A DNA stretch of 64,000 bases, taken from positions 1,087,828 to 1,151,827 of the forward strand of contig NZ_KZ454939.1 in the NCBI RefSeq assembly GCF_002797355.1, written 5' to 3'. The notes beneath the pieces are model-generated. The model did no database searches. It saw nothing but the letters and a program-made list of their open reading frames with translations, and had not been told where the DNA came from. Position 1 is the stretch's first letter. Each line of letters opens with the position of its first letter. The stretch is from Bacillus xiapuensis (GTDB taxonomy: Bacteria; Bacillota; Bacilli; Bacillales; Domibacillaceae). Below are positions 41,479 through 50,696 of the stretch, in pieces. The translations under genes and the position numbers were made by a program.

Positions 41479-41661
41479 TTAGCGGAGAAAAGTCGCTTTT
41501 CAATGATGACATAGCCATCTGACCGCTGCTTTTTGGTGAAGCGGAAATCGGATGGCCCCATCGATAAATGGATGCAGAAGCAGGCAAATAGGGAGGGGAA
41601 ACCTCCCTATTTGCGTATAAACTTTTAATTTCTTCCCCAAAATGGATGGGAGGTTCGGTTG
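41479..41661 (+). other. Hairpin-rich gap between rpsP and ylqD; khpA absent
   Basis: 183 bases with no gene. Three hairpins are visible. GAAAAG (41487-41492)/CTTTTC (41496-41501). GCCATC (41514-41519)/GATGGC (41551-41556) enclosing CCGCT (41523-41527)/AGCGG (41540-41544). And a perfect 13-pair stem, GCAAATAGGGAGG (41584-41596)/CCTCCCTATTTGC (41602-41614), with no T run after it. The last may be a processing site or weak terminator. No KH-domain coding remnant was found in either strand. Confidence 0.6.
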
Positions 41662-42048
41662 ATGCAGATTTTGCAAACAGTCATTGTCAAACAAGTGCTG
41701 ACTGAGAAGCTGAAACAAAAGCTCCTTGCCTCGTACTCAGAAAAAATCAATCAGCTGCAAACAGAGTGTGAACAGCTTCGCTTTGAACGCAAAAAAACAG
41801 ATAAACAATATAAAGGAAATCAAAAAGACATAGCGGAGTTTTACGAAAAGGAAACGCAGCAGCGATTAGATAAAATCAAGAATATCGAATTTCAGAAAAA
41901 ACAGCTGGAGCTTTTGCCGCTTGGAAGCGAGCTGAAAGAGTGTGAGAGGCAGACATTGACAGACGTTAAAGTTGGCGATTGCTGGAGCGGGCCGGAGCAG
42001 GAAAGAGCGATTGTAGTTAAAGACGGCATCATTATTGAAATTCGATAG
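41662..42048 (+). CDS. ylqD: YlqD-family protein
   Basis: 128 residues of unknown function, conserved in Bacillaceae between rpsP and rimM. It is mostly a charged coiled coil (about residues 15-80), then a small beta-rich end ([28 protein letters not shown]). The position among ribosome assembly genes suggests a link to translation, which is inference. ATG 41662 follows GGGAGG; a TTG one codon earlier is also in frame. Confidence 0.88.
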   Translation: MQILQTVIVKQVLTEKLKQKLLASYSEKINQLQTECEQLRFERKKTDKQYKGNQKDIAEFYEKETQQRLDKIKNIEFQKKQLELLPLGSELKECERQTLTDVKVGDCWSGPEQERAIVVKDGIIIEIR

Positions 42049-42062
42049 AGGTGAAGCGATTG

Positions 42063-42581
42063 ATGGAAAAGTGGTTTAATGTAGGCAAGATTGTTAATAC
42101 ACACGGAATCAAAGGGGAAGTCCGTGTGATTTCACGAACGGACTTCCCCGAAGAAAGATATAAGGTTGGCAGCATACTCTATTTATTCGTCTCAGGGGAT
42201 ACAGAAGGAAAGCCGGTGACGGTCGCTTCTCACCGAACACATAAGACCTTTGATTTGTTAACGTTTGATGGATTCGTTACATTGAGTCAGGTCGAGCCGC
42301 TGAAGGGAGCGTTATTAAAGGTGAAAGAGAGCCAGCTCGGTGAACTGGAAGAAGGAGAGTACTATTTCCATGAAATTATCGGCTGTACTGTCCAAACAAT
42401 AGAGGGAGAAGAAGTCGGCCTCGTAAAGGAAATTCTCACGCCCGGAGCGAACGACGTTTGGGTTGTGGGAGGAAAAGCGGGGAAGGACTATTACATTCCG
42501 TACATCGAATCAGTCGTTAAGAAAGTGGACGTGAACGAGAAAGTCATCGTCATCGAACCGATGGAAGGATTGCTGTCATGA
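42063..42581 (+). CDS. rimM: Ribosome maturation factor RimM
   Basis: 172 residues; helps assemble the 30S head around S19. N-terminal RimM barrel ([19 protein letters not shown]) then a C-terminal PRC-like barrel ([25 protein letters not shown]). The frame opens at a GTG at 42051, but ATG 42063 after AGAGGTG gives the Bacillus length. It overlaps trmD. Confidence 0.95.
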   Translation: MEKWFNVGKIVNTHGIKGEVRVISRTDFPEERYKVGSILYLFVSGDTEGKPVTVASHRTHKTFDLLTFDGFVTLSQVEPLKGALLKVKESQLGELEEGEYYFHEIIGCTVQTIEGEEVGLVKEILTPGANDVWVVGGKAGKDYYIPYIESVVKKVDVNEKVIVIEPMEGLLS

Positions 42582-43324
42582 TGAAGATTGACGTTCTGTC
42601 CCTATTTCCGGAAATGTTTGAGGGGGTTTTCCGGTCTTCAATGCTCAAGAAAGCGGCAGAGAAAGGCAAAGTTCAGTATAATGTCATCAACTTCAGAGAG
42701 TTCGCTGAAGGAAAGCATCAAGCGGTAGATGATTATCCTTATGGCGGGGGTGCGGGCATGGTGTTAAAGCCTCAGCCCATCTTTGACGCCATTGATCATG
42801 TCAAACAGCGGGCGGAGTCTGCTGAGCAACGCGTGATTTTAATGTGCCCGCAAGGAGAAACATTCACTCAGAAAAAGGCGGAAGAGCTGGCGAAGGAAGA
42901 ACATTTAGTGTTTATTTGCGGTCATTATGAGGGCTATGATGAACGCATTCGTGAACAGCTTGTCACCGATGAAATCTCCATCGGCGATTACATCCTGACA
43001 GGGGGAGAATTGGGGGCGATGGTGGTCGTTGACAGCGTCGTCCGTCTGCTGCCGGACGTGCTGGGAAATGAAGATTCTCCCGTGCTCGATTCCTTCTCCT
43101 CCGGCTTGCTTGAGCATCCTCAATATACAAGGCCGGCAGATTTCCGCGGCTTAAAAGTACCGGACGTTCTTACCTCTGGGAACCATCGTTTAATTGACGA
43201 ATGGCGAAACCAGCAATCGCTGCGGAGGACGTGGGAACGGCGTCCCGATTTGCTGGAAAGCTACCCGCTGACTGATAAGCAATTACAATGGCTGAAAGCT
43301 TGGCAAAAAGAAAAAAACTCTTGA
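42578..43324 (+). CDS. trmD: tRNA (guanine-37-N1)-methyltransferase
   Basis: 248 residues; makes m1G37, which prevents frameshifts. SPOUT-type knot motifs are clear: [27 protein letters not shown], and [17 protein letters not shown] 42578 overlaps rimM as ATGA; the next codon, ATG 42581, is the B. subtilis equivalent start. Confidence 0.96.
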   Translation: MMKIDVLSLFPEMFEGVFRSSMLKKAAEKGKVQYNVINFREFAEGKHQAVDDYPYGGGAGMVLKPQPIFDAIDHVKQRAESAEQRVILMCPQGETFTQKKAEELAKEEHLVFICGHYEGYDERIREQLVTDEISIGDYILTGGELGAMVVVDSVVRLLPDVLGNEDSPVLDSFSSGLLEHPQYTRPADFRGLKVPDVLTSGNHRLIDEWRNQQSLRRTWERRPDLLESYPLTDKQLQWLKAWQKEKNS

Positions 43325-43349
43325 TTTGCTAGTTATAGTATGGTAAGAT
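43321..43349 (+). promoter_or_regulatory. Promoter for rplS
   Basis: TTGATT (43321-43326), 17 bases, TAAGAT (43344-43349), with a TG one base before the -10. The -35 overlaps the trmD stop. Confidence 0.7.
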
Positions 43350-43355
43350 CTTAGC

Positions 43356-43452
43356 GTGGTTTGCGGCTATTCAGCCCAGACCCATTAAAACGGTGTTCCG
43401 CTGCGGCCGTATATAAACCGTTATGAGCATCTGTTAGAAGGAGAGGAATAGA
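43356..43452 (+). ncRNA. L19-type leader RNA before rplS
   Basis: About 97 bases between the likely start of transcription and the rplS ATG. GGTTT (43358-43362)/AAACC (43425-43429) can close a long stem. Inside it GGCT (43366-43369)/AGCC (43374-43377) forms a small hairpin. B. subtilis and relatives have a ribosomal protein L19 leader here (Rfam L19_leader), thought to allow self-control. I match it by place and pairing, not by a covariance search. Confidence 0.55.
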
Positions 43453-43797
43453 ATGCATAAATTGATTCAAGAACTTACTCAGGAACAGCTTCGCACAGAT
43501 CTTCCGGCTTTCCGTGCTGGAGATACTGTCCGCGTACACGTTAAAGTTATCGAGGGTACTCGCGAGCGTATCCAGGTATTTGAAGGTGTGGTTATCAAGC
43601 GTCGCGGAGGCGGAATTAGCGAGACATTCACTGTCCGCAAAATTTCTTACGGTGTTGGCGTTGAAAGAACCTTCCCGCTTCATACACCAAAGATTGCTAA
43701 AATCGAAGTTATTCGCCGCGGTAAAGTTCGCCGTGCTAAACTTTACTATTTACGCAATCTGCGTGGTAAAGCAGCTCGTATTAAAGAAATCAGATAA
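43453..43797 (+). CDS. rplS: 50S ribosomal protein L19
   Basis: 114 residues. The family pattern is complete: [50 protein letters not shown], and [11 protein letters not shown]. It sits at the 30S-50S interface. ATG 43453 follows AGAAGGAGAGG. Confidence 0.97.
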   Translation: MHKLIQELTQEQLRTDLPAFRAGDTVRVHVKVIEGTRERIQVFEGVVIKRRGGGISETFTVRKISYGVGVERTFPLHTPKIAKIEVIRRGKVRRAKLYYLRNLRGKAARIKEIR

Positions 43798-43812
43798 TCA
43801 TACAACTTTTGT

Positions 43813-43841
43813 GAAGGGAGCTTGGAGACAAGCTCCTTTTT
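43813..43841 (+). terminator. Rho-independent terminator after rplS
   Basis: GGAGCTTG (43817-43824) pairs with CAAGCTCC (43829-43836), GAGA loop, T5; the stem can extend by G-A-A on the left against T. Confidence 0.88.
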
Positions 43842-43883
43842 CAAATGAAAAACTCTTGCGGCTTTTCTCTAACGGAGACAACG

Positions 43884-43892
43884 TGATATGAT
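43884..43892 (+). promoter_or_regulatory. Extended -10 promoter for the signal peptidase gene
   Basis: TGATATGAT, the same nine bases seen before rqcH. There is no good -35 at 17. Leader of about 24 bases. Confidence 0.5.
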
Positions 43893-43922
43893 AAAAGATA
43901 TAAAATATAGGTGGTGGCAAAT

Positions 43923-44459
43923 TTGGCAAAGGCAAAAAGCGAATTTTGGGAATGGACAAAAGCTTTTTTAATTGCAATTGGGTTAGCGGCAATCATACGT
44001 TACTTTATCATTGCGCCCATTGTAGTAGACGGAGAATCCATGATGCCCACATTGCAAAATGGAGACTGGATGATTGTAAACAAAATTGGCGAGCCGGAAC
44101 GGTTTGACATTGTTGTTTTCCATGCTCCTGAAAATAAAGATTACATAAAAAGGGTCATTGGACTGCCGGGCGATACGGTCGAGTACAAGGATGACAAATT
44201 ATATATAAACGGGAAATATTATGAAGAGCCGTATTTAGATGAATATAAAAAACAAGCGGGCGGCCAGCTGACTCCTGATTTCACGCTGGAGGAAATCATC
44301 GCCCGCAAGACCGTGCCGGAAGGAGAGATCTTCGTATTAGGGGATAATCGTCTAAGAAGCAAAGACGGCCGGCATATAGGAACGATCAGTATGGATAAGG
44401 TGGTTGGCGATACGAGTGTAGTGTTCTGGCCTTTAAACAGAATGCGTCTCGTAGACTGA
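43923..44459 (+). CDS. lepB: Type I signal peptidase
   Basis: 178 residues; cuts signal peptides from exported proteins at the outer face of the membrane. One N-terminal membrane span (about 12-31). The Ser-Lys pair is S39 (DGESMMPT) and K76 ([11 protein letters not shown]). Box E reads [14 protein letters not shown]; the usual DSR is DGR here. I place the start at TTG 43923, eight bases after AGGTGG; a GTG at 43911 would overlap that ribosome site. In B. subtilis no signal peptidase lies between rplS and rbgA, whereas some other Bacillus species have one there. Confidence 0.9.
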   Translation: MAKAKSEFWEWTKAFLIAIGLAAIIRYFIIAPIVVDGESMMPTLQNGDWMIVNKIGEPERFDIVVFHAPENKDYIKRVIGLPGDTVEYKDDKLYINGKYYEEPYLDEYKKQAGGQLTPDFTLEEIIARKTVPEGEIFVLGDNRLRSKDGRHIGTISMDKVVGDTSVVFWPLNRMRLVD

Positions 44460-44493
44460 ACGGAATAAACATCGAAGAACGGAGGTGGCGCCT

Positions 44494-45351
44494 TTGACAA
44501 TTCAATGGTTTCCCGGCCATATGGCCAAAGCCCGCCGGGAAGTAACGGAAAAGTTAAAGCTCGTAGATATTGTATTTGAATTAGTAGATGCTCGTCTTCC
44601 AATGTCATCGAGAAACCCGATGATTGATGACATCATTCAGCAAAAGCCAAGACTCGTCTTATTGAATAAAGCGGATATGGCGGACCCTGCATTGACCGCC
44701 AAGTGGCTGTCTTATTTTGAGCGGGAAGGAATCCGAGCGCTAGCGATTAATTCGCAAGCCGGCAGCGGGCTGCAAGCGATCAATAAAGCAGCCAAAGACA
44801 TCCTGCGGCCAAAGTTTGAGCGCATGAAAGCGCGCGGCATTAAACCGCGGGCCATCCGGGCCATGATCGTCGGCATTCCCAATGTCGGCAAATCGACATT
44901 GATTAACCGTCTGGCGAAAAAAAACATTGCCAAGACGGGTAATATGCCGGGAGTAACAAAAGCCCAGCAATGGATTAAAGCCGGCAAAGAACTGGAACTT
45001 TTAGATACACCAGGGATTTTATGGCCGAAATTTGAAGACCAAGAGACCGGCTATAAGCTGGCGTTAACCGGTGCGATTAAAGATACGGTATTGAACTTGC
45101 AGGATGTCGCCGTCTTTGCTCTGCGCTTTTTAGAAGCGCATTATCCTCAGCGTTTAAAGGAACGTTTCCAGCTGGAGGATCCGCCTGAGGAAATCGTGGA
45201 GATCTTCAATCATATCGCAAAGCTACGCGGCTGTTTAACAAGCGGAGCAGAAGTCGATTATGACAAAACAACCGATTTGATTATCCGCGAGATCCGCGGC
45301 GAAAAGCTCGGAAAGCTCACTTTTGATATTCCTCCATCCCCATCTGAATAA
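44494..45351 (+). CDS. rbgA: Ribosome biogenesis GTPase RbgA (YlqF)
   Basis: 285 residues; needed for late 50S assembly. It is a circularly permuted GTPase: G4 NKAD (58-61) comes before G1 GIPNVGKST (127-135), then [11 protein letters not shown]. The N-terminal [14 protein letters not shown] is conserved and needed for stimulation by the subunit. The start is TTG 44494 after GGAGGTG, matching the Bacillus MTIQWF start; a GTG at 44485 would overlap the ribosome site. Confidence 0.95.
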   Translation: MTIQWFPGHMAKARREVTEKLKLVDIVFELVDARLPMSSRNPMIDDIIQQKPRLVLLNKADMADPALTAKWLSYFEREGIRALAINSQAGSGLQAINKAAKDILRPKFERMKARGIKPRAIRAMIVGIPNVGKSTLINRLAKKNIAKTGNMPGVTKAQQWIKAGKELELLDTPGILWPKFEDQETGYKLALTGAIKDTVLNLQDVAVFALRFLEAHYPQRLKERFQLEDPPEEIVEIFNHIAKLRGCLTSGAEVDYDKTTDLIIREIRGEKLGKLTFDIPPSPSE

Positions 45352-45361
45352 TAGAAACGAT

Positions 45362-45388
45362 AAGGCCCCTCAAAAAGGGCCTTTATTT
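45362..45388 (+). terminator. Rho-independent terminator after rbgA
   Basis: AAGGCCC (45362-45368) pairs with GGGCCTT (45377-45383), then TTTATTT-type tail. Confidence 0.8.
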
Positions 45389-45444
45389 CATTTAGAAAGA
45401 ACCGATATAAGAATAAACGCACTAGCCGATAGAAAGGAAGACAA

Positions 45445-46221
45445 ATGACAAAGCCCATTTCTGAAATAAAGAAAATCATCAAAGAAATTGTATCTGAGGA
45501 CGATCCCCGGCTGCAAGAGTGGCTGCAAGACCCTCGCAAAGGCGTTCAGCAGGCCGTACAGCAATGGTACAAAGCTCAGGAAAAAATGAAAAAAGAGCAA
45601 ATGCAGTTCAAAGAAATGCTAACTTATGAAACCGGGTTATGGACTCAAGGGATCGAGCGTATCGCAGGGATTGATGAAGTGGGAAGGGGACCGCTGGCGG
45701 GGCCTGTAGTGGCCGCGGCGGTTGTTCTCCCCAGCGATGTTTACTTGCCGGGAATCAATGATTCTAAGAAGCTCAGCGCATCCAAACGCGAACGGTTTTA
45801 CGACATCCTTATGGAAACAGCCGATGTGGGAATTGGCATCATCCCTTCCAGCGACATTGACCGGATCAATATTTATGAAGCGACAAAACTGGCAATGATC
45901 CAAGCGCTTGGGAAATTAAATGGACATCCAGAGTATTTGCTCATTGACGCAATGGAGCTGAACGTTCTCATTCGGCAAACCTCGCTGATTAAAGGAGATG
46001 CCAAAAGTGCGTCCATTGCAGCTGCTTCCATCATAGCCAAAGTGACAAGGGACCGTTTAATGAAAAAGTACTCTTTAACCTATCCTCATTTTGGATTTGA
46101 TAAAAATATGGGGTACGGGACGAAGGAGCATCTAGCAGGATTGAGAGAGTTTGGCCCTTGTCCCATTCATCGCACAAGCTTTTCCCCAGTAAAAGAGATG
46201 ATGGGACTGCTAAAAAACTGA
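45445..46221 (+). CDS. rnhB: Ribonuclease HII
   Basis: 258 residues; removes ribonucleotides from DNA and RNA of RNA-DNA hybrids. The DEDD active site begins with D77 E78 in IAGIDEVGRGPLAG; the other acidic residues are in LLIDAMEL and KGDAKSASIAAASIIAKVTRDRL. The extra N-terminal 70 residues are typical for Bacillus RNase HII. ATG follows AAAGGAAG. Confidence 0.95.
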   Translation: MTKPISEIKKIIKEIVSEDDPRLQEWLQDPRKGVQQAVQQWYKAQEKMKKEQMQFKEMLTYETGLWTQGIERIAGIDEVGRGPLAGPVVAAAVVLPSDVYLPGINDSKKLSASKRERFYDILMETADVGIGIIPSSDIDRINIYEATKLAMIQALGKLNGHPEYLLIDAMELNVLIRQTSLIKGDAKSASIAAASIIAKVTRDRLMKKYSLTYPHFGFDKNMGYGTKEHLAGLREFGPCPIHRTSFSPVKEMMGLLKN

Positions 46222-46235
46222 AGGTGGTGTGAAAT

Positions 46236-48143
46236 ATGAATATCGGACAAGTAGGAGCCGGTTCAGGACAGCTGAAAGCAGAAAAGCCGCTTGTGATGCG
46301 CGAGGGCCAGATCTTTGCGGGAAAAATTGCTAAAATGCTCCCTCATGGCTTTGCGGAAATCGAGGTGGGCACGAGCAAACTTATTGCTAAGCTAGAAGTG
46401 CCGCTGCAGCAGGGAGAACGCTACTGGTTTCATGTTCATTCCTTGGCAAACGGGCTTGAGGTCAAGGTGATTTCTCCCCCCGCTTCTGCAAAAAGCTCTC
46501 TTTCCAAGCTGGCGGAAACACTTTTGCAGCAGCTTTCCATTCCAGTGACCAAAGAAAACAAAGCATTGGCGGAACAAATGATTCGTGATCAAATACCGCT
46601 TACAAAAGAGAAGATTATTCAAGCCGGAAAATGGCTGGAAGACACAGGGGTTTCTCGGGGGATGTCGATCATTAAAACGATGCTGGACCGGTCGTTTCCA
46701 TTTACAAAGGATGTATTTCAATCTTTAGCAAGCGCTCAGTCTCCTGCAAGCTTCCATCAGCTGAGCAAAGAGCTGGTAACGGCTCTCAAGCAGCTTGCTG
46801 ATCCGCCTGCTTCAGCTCAGCGTTTAATGAAATTGCTGGATGAAACACAGATGCCGCTTTCCAAAAGCATTGCGCATCGCATTCTATCCGCAGTCGTGGA
46901 TGCGCTTGTTCTGCCGGGAAAACCAGCGGCAGAACAAGCCGCGGCACTTCAGCTGTTAAAGTCATGGGGAGTGATTCCGGCAAACGCTCAAAGCTTGGAT
47001 ATGGCACTTTCCGGGCTTTTGCATAAGCCGGAGCTCACTGTCCGCCAAGAGACTCCTGTTACCTCAAACGAACGAATGCTGACCGCAAAAAAGGCAGCTA
47101 TTGAAGCCACTGTAGCGGAATTGAGAGCGGCCGTCCGTCAGCTAGTCAAGGAACCGACAAACAAGGAAGCGCTGCAAAGCTTGCTGCAAGCTTTGCAGCA
47201 ATTATCCGGCCGCCCGTCAGGATCGGGAGAGCAAATGCCAGAGATTCCCCGGCTTGTGGCCAGCGTGAGGGAGCATGGCTTCAAGTCGGAACAAGCGGCT
47301 GCCGTTTTTAAGCTGGCTGCAAAGCTGATTGTGGAAAATGACAATCTGTCTGTCAGTCTTCGCCAGCTGGATGCATTATTTCAGCAAGAGGAAGGGATGC
47401 TGCTTCGTGAAGTGCGCCGGCAAGCGCAAACGGCGGGAATCCAGTCACCCGCAACGCCGCTCAAAGCAGAAGCCTGGTTCCAGCAGCTGGTGGTGAGCGC
47501 CGAACAGCAGGCCCATCAGCAGCTGGCCGGGAAGGATGCGCTCGCGCTGATCAAGGAAGCCTTTCAGCGTCTGGGTGTTGATTTAGAATCGCTGCTTGGA
47601 GCTAAAGGAAGGGAAAATGCGGATTTCGAGCAAATGATTAAGCCGCAGCTATTGCGCCTGATGGCGGAAGGCGTTCCGGCTTCTATTAAAGATGCAGCTG
47701 AGCAAATGCTCGGCCGAATCAATGCCCAGCAGCTTCTATCGGGCGATAATGGGCCAATGCAGCAGCTTGTTATGCAAGTGCCCGTACACTTATTCGGCTG
47801 GCAAACGGATTTAACACTGCAATGGTCAGGAAAGAAAACCGAGCGGGATCAGTTGGATCCCAGTTATTGCCGGGTGCTGTTTTATTTGACTTTAGAAAAC
47901 ATTCGGGAAACGGTGATTGACATGCAAGTGCAAAATCGGATTATCAGCTTGCAGATCTTCAATGAAACCGATGGGCTGAAAGCCGCAGCTGAGCCGTTTA
48001 TTCCGGCTTTAAAAGCAGGGATGGAAAAGCGGGGCTACCAGCTTTCAAACGTTCAATTTAAGAAGCCAAAACAAGCACACGTCGCTCCGATGGCTGAAGT
48101 TATGCATGAACAACCGTATGCGGGAGTGGATATTCGCGTATGA
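46236..48143 (+). CDS. ylqG: YlqG-like protein with FliK-type C-terminal region
   Basis: 635 residues, large and rich in Q, A, L and K. No signal peptide. The N-terminal 90 residues include a small beta barrel-like stretch (GQIFAGKIAKMLPHGFAEIEV). The middle is helical and poorly conserved. The C-terminal 120 residues (HLFGWQTDLTLQWSGKK to NVQFKKPK) look like the FliK hook-length control domain that contacts FlhB. It overlaps the FlhB-tail-like ylqH by four bases. I infer that the two work together. The exact role is unknown; the FliK likeness is by reading pattern, not a search. Confidence 0.75.
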   Translation: MNIGQVGAGSGQLKAEKPLVMREGQIFAGKIAKMLPHGFAEIEVGTSKLIAKLEVPLQQGERYWFHVHSLANGLEVKVISPPASAKSSLSKLAETLLQQLSIPVTKENKALAEQMIRDQIPLTKEKIIQAGKWLEDTGVSRGMSIIKTMLDRSFPFTKDVFQSLASAQSPASFHQLSKELVTALKQLADPPASAQRLMKLLDETQMPLSKSIAHRILSAVVDALVLPGKPAAEQAAALQLLKSWGVIPANAQSLDMALSGLLHKPELTVRQETPVTSNERMLTAKKAAIEATVAELRAAVRQLVKEPTNKEALQSLLQALQQLSGRPSGSGEQMPEIPRLVASVREHGFKSEQAAAVFKLAAKLIVENDNLSVSLRQLDALFQQEEGMLLREVRRQAQTAGIQSPATPLKAEAWFQQLVVSAEQQAHQQLAGKDALALIKEAFQRLGVDLESLLGAKGRENADFEQMIKPQLLRLMAEGVPASIKDAAEQMLGRINAQQLLSGDNGPMQQLVMQVPVHLFGWQTDLTLQWSGKKTERDQLDPSYCRVLFYLTLENIRETVIDMQVQNRIISLQIFNETDGLKAAAEPFIPALKAGMEKRGYQLSNVQFKKPKQAHVAPMAEVMHEQPYAGVDIRV

Positions 48144-48409
48144 AAAATGAAGAGAAAAGAACGCAGGCAGCTGCTCTTTCTTATCGCCCGGAAAGTCATG
48201 CGCCAGTGCTGCTAGCAAAAGGAAAAGGGAAAATAGCGGACAGCATCATCGCCAAGGCGATAGAGCATAATATTCCCGTACAGGAGGATCCAAATCTTGT
48301 GGAGTTATTGGGAAAGCTGGAAATCAATGAATCCATTCCTGAAGAGCTGTATCAAGCTGTTGCTGAAGTTTTTGCTTTTATTTACCGCCTTGATCAGGAG
48401 AGGAAATGA
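48140..48409 (+). CDS. ylqH: FlhB C-terminal domain homologue (YlqH/FlhX type)
   Basis: 89 residues; matches the cytosolic tail of FlhB (type III export switch protein). The segment AAALSYRPESHAPVLLAKGKGKIADSIIAKAIEHNIPVQEDP parallels the FlhB fragment that follows its self-cleaved NPTH site, and the end IPEELYQAVAEVFAFIYRL is the FlhB C terminus. The cleavage site itself and all membrane helices are missing. In Helicobacter pylori a similar protein (FlhX) can stand in for the FlhB tail. ATG overlaps ylqG (ATGA). Confidence 0.88.
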   Translation: MKNEEKRTQAAALSYRPESHAPVLLAKGKGKIADSIIAKAIEHNIPVQEDPNLVELLGKLEINESIPEELYQAVAEVFAFIYRLDQERK

Positions 48410-48464
48410 CAGGATTTGGACCTTCTGTTTCCTTCTGTCACTTAAAAATTGAATATTGAGATTA

Positions 48465-48492
48465 TGGACAAAATAAGTTCAAAATCTGGACA
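48465..48492 (+). repeat. Direct repeat before sucC
   Basis: TGGACA followed by AAAT or TAAT occurs twice, starting at 48465 and 48487, 22 bases apart (two helical turns). The second copy is the -35 of the sucC promoter. Confidence 0.6.
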
Positions 48493-48515
48493 TAATTTCC
48501 GAGTTTATATACAAT
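48487..48515 (+). promoter_or_regulatory. Sigma-A promoter for sucCD
   Basis: TGGACA (48487-48492), a 17-base spacer, and TACAAT (48510-48515): each one base off consensus. Start of transcription about 48522. Confidence 0.75.
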
Positions 48516-48528
48516 GGAAGCGCAGTCT
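48514..48528 (+). promoter_or_regulatory. cre site (CcpA) on the sucCD promoter
   Basis: ATGGAAGCGCAGTCT agrees at every fixed position with the cre consensus WTGNAANCGNWNNCW. It overlaps the -10 end and the start of transcription, a position from which CcpA usually represses. Confidence 0.7.
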
Positions 48529-48557
48529 ACTTTTTGAGATTGATAGGAGGATGGAGT

Positions 48558-49721
48558 ATGAATATCCATGAGTATCAAGGTAAAGAAATCCTCAGAAGTT
48601 ACGGGGTTGCCGTTCCGAACGGCAAGGTTGCGTTTTCTGTAGAAGAAGCAGTGGCAGCTGCGAAAGAATTGGGGACAGACGTTTGCGTAGTGAAAGCCCA
48701 AATTCACGCGGGCGGCCGCGGAAAAGCTGGCGGTGTAAAAGTAGCAAAGAGCATTGATGAAGTACGTACATATGCGGATGAAATTTTAGGCAAACAGCTT
48801 GTTACTCATCAAACGGGTCCTGAAGGCCAAGAAGTGAAGCGCTTACTTATTGAAGAAGGCTGCGATATTCAAAAGGAATATTACCTTGGTCTTGTTCTGG
48901 ATCGCGCCACTTCGCAAGTCGTTTTAATGGCTTCAGAAGAAGGCGGGATGGACATTGAAGAAGTAGCGGCAGCAACGCCTGAGAAAATTTTCAAAGAGTA
49001 TATTGACCCTGTTTTAGGCTTGATGCCATATCAAGCTCGCCGCATTGCATTTAGCATGAATATACCAGCAAAGTTAGTGAATAAAGCAGTGAAATTTATG
49101 ATGGGCCTTTACACAGCGTTCATAGAGAAGGATGCCTCTATCGCAGAAATTAATCCGCTAGTGGTAACCGGAGACGGCAACGTAATGGCTTTGGATGCAA
49201 AATTCAACTTTGATTCCAACGCTTTATTCCGTCATAAAGACATTGTAGATTACCGTGATTTAGAAGAGGAAGATCCAAAAGAAATCGAAGCGTCCAAATA
49301 CGACTTAAGCTATATCTCGCTTGATGGAAATATCGGCTGCATGGTGAATGGAGCGGGGCTTGCGATGGCAACGATGGATATCATTAAGCATTACGGCGGC
49401 GATCCGGCCAACTTCCTGGATGTTGGCGGTGGCGCAACAGCTGAAAAGGTAACAGAAGCCTTCAAGATCATTCTTTCTGACAAGAATGTGAAGGGCATCT
49501 TTGTGAACATCTTCGGAGGAATTATGAAATGTGACGTCATTGCAACCGGCGTAGTGGAAGCTGCTAAGCAAGTTGGCCTCAGCGTGCCGTTAGTCGTTCG
49601 CTTAGAAGGAACAAATGTTGATTTAGGGAAGAAGATTTTACGCGAATCGGATATCGATATTGTTGCTGCTGAATCCATGGCCGACGGTGCAGAAAAAATT
49701 GTTGAACTAGTGAGCAAATAA
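48558..49721 (+). CDS. sucC: Succinyl-CoA ligase (ADP-forming), beta subunit
   Basis: 387 residues; with SucD makes ATP from succinyl-CoA in the TCA cycle. ATP-grasp fold: [46 protein letters not shown]. The C-terminal CoA-ligase-type domain shows NFLDVGGGA and [13 protein letters not shown] 48558 follows AGGAGGATGG; the frame extends back to 48534. 36 bases separate it from sucD. Confidence 0.97.
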   Translation: MNIHEYQGKEILRSYGVAVPNGKVAFSVEEAVAAAKELGTDVCVVKAQIHAGGRGKAGGVKVAKSIDEVRTYADEILGKQLVTHQTGPEGQEVKRLLIEEGCDIQKEYYLGLVLDRATSQVVLMASEEGGMDIEEVAAATPEKIFKEYIDPVLGLMPYQARRIAFSMNIPAKLVNKAVKFMMGLYTAFIEKDASIAEINPLVVTGDGNVMALDAKFNFDSNALFRHKDIVDYRDLEEEDPKEIEASKYDLSYISLDGNIGCMVNGAGLAMATMDIIKHYGGDPANFLDVGGGATAEKVTEAFKIILSDKNVKGIFVNIFGGIMKCDVIATGVVEAAKQVGLSVPLVVRLEGTNVDLGKKILRESDIDIVAAESMADGAEKIVELVSK

Positions 49722-49757
49722 CATCAGATAGTTGATAATAGAAAGGCAGGTATAGGC

Positions 49758-50660
49758 ATGAGTGTATTTGTAAATAAAGATACGAAAGTAATCGTTCAAG
49801 GTATTACTGGTTCTACGGCTCTTTTTCATACGAAACAAATGCTTGAATACGGCACCAAAATCGTTGGCGGAGTAACCCCGGGAAAAGGCGGCACAGAAGC
49901 AGAGGGAGTGCCTGTATTTAACACCGTGAAAGAAGCGGTTGAAAAGACTGGAGCCAACGCTTCGGTTATTTATGTTCCTGCTCCGTTTGCAGCCGATGCG
50001 ATTGTGGAAGCTGTAGATGCTGAGCTGGACTTAGTCATTTGCATTACGGAACATATACCTGTATTAGATATGGTGAAAGTAAAGCGGTATATGAAGGATA
50101 AGAAAACCCGCTTAATCGGACCGAACTGTCCTGGAGTCATTTCACCTGGCGAATGTAAAATCGGCATCATGCCCGGCTATATTCATACGAAGGGGCATGT
50201 TGGCGTCGTTTCCCGTTCCGGCACCTTGACGTATGAAGCGGTTCACCAGCTCTCACAAGCCGGAATCGGTCAGACTTCCGCAGTAGGAATCGGCGGCGAC
50301 CCTGTCAATGGCACGGATTTTATTGACGTGCTAAAAGCGTTTAATGAAGATCCGGAAACAAAGGCTGTTATTATGATTGGCGAGATCGGAGGAACAGCTG
50401 AAGAAGACGCGGCTCGCTGGATTAAAGAGAACATGGATAAACCAGTTGTCGGATTTATCGGCGGCCGGACAGCCCCTCCAGGAAAGCGCATGGGTCATGC
50501 AGGAGCGATTATTTCCGGAGGCAAGGGTACTGCTGATGAGAAAATCCGCGTGATGAATGAATGCGGAATCGCGGTAGCTGAAACACCGGCTGTCATGGGT
50601 GAGACATTAATCAAAGTGCTGAAAGAAAAAGGCTTATACGATGAGTGCAAAACTCATTAA
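49758..50660 (+). CDS. sucD: Succinyl-CoA ligase (ADP-forming), alpha subunit
   Basis: 300 residues. The Rossmann-like CoA-binding N terminus ([14 protein letters not shown]) and the phospho-histidine H247 in [12 protein letters not shown], which carries phosphate to ADP, are clear. It completes the enzyme with SucC. A hairpin follows. Confidence 0.97.
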   Translation: MSVFVNKDTKVIVQGITGSTALFHTKQMLEYGTKIVGGVTPGKGGTEAEGVPVFNTVKEAVEKTGANASVIYVPAPFAADAIVEAVDAELDLVICITEHIPVLDMVKVKRYMKDKKTRLIGPNCPGVISPGECKIGIMPGYIHTKGHVGVVSRSGTLTYEAVHQLSQAGIGQTSAVGIGGDPVNGTDFIDVLKAFNEDPETKAVIMIGEIGGTAEEDAARWIKENMDKPVVGFIGGRTAPPGKRMGHAGAIISGGKGTADEKIRVMNECGIAVAETPAVMGETLIKVLKEKGLYDECKTH

Positions 50661-50696
50661 TCGATGAGGGAAACCTGAATAAATCCTGTCAGAATT

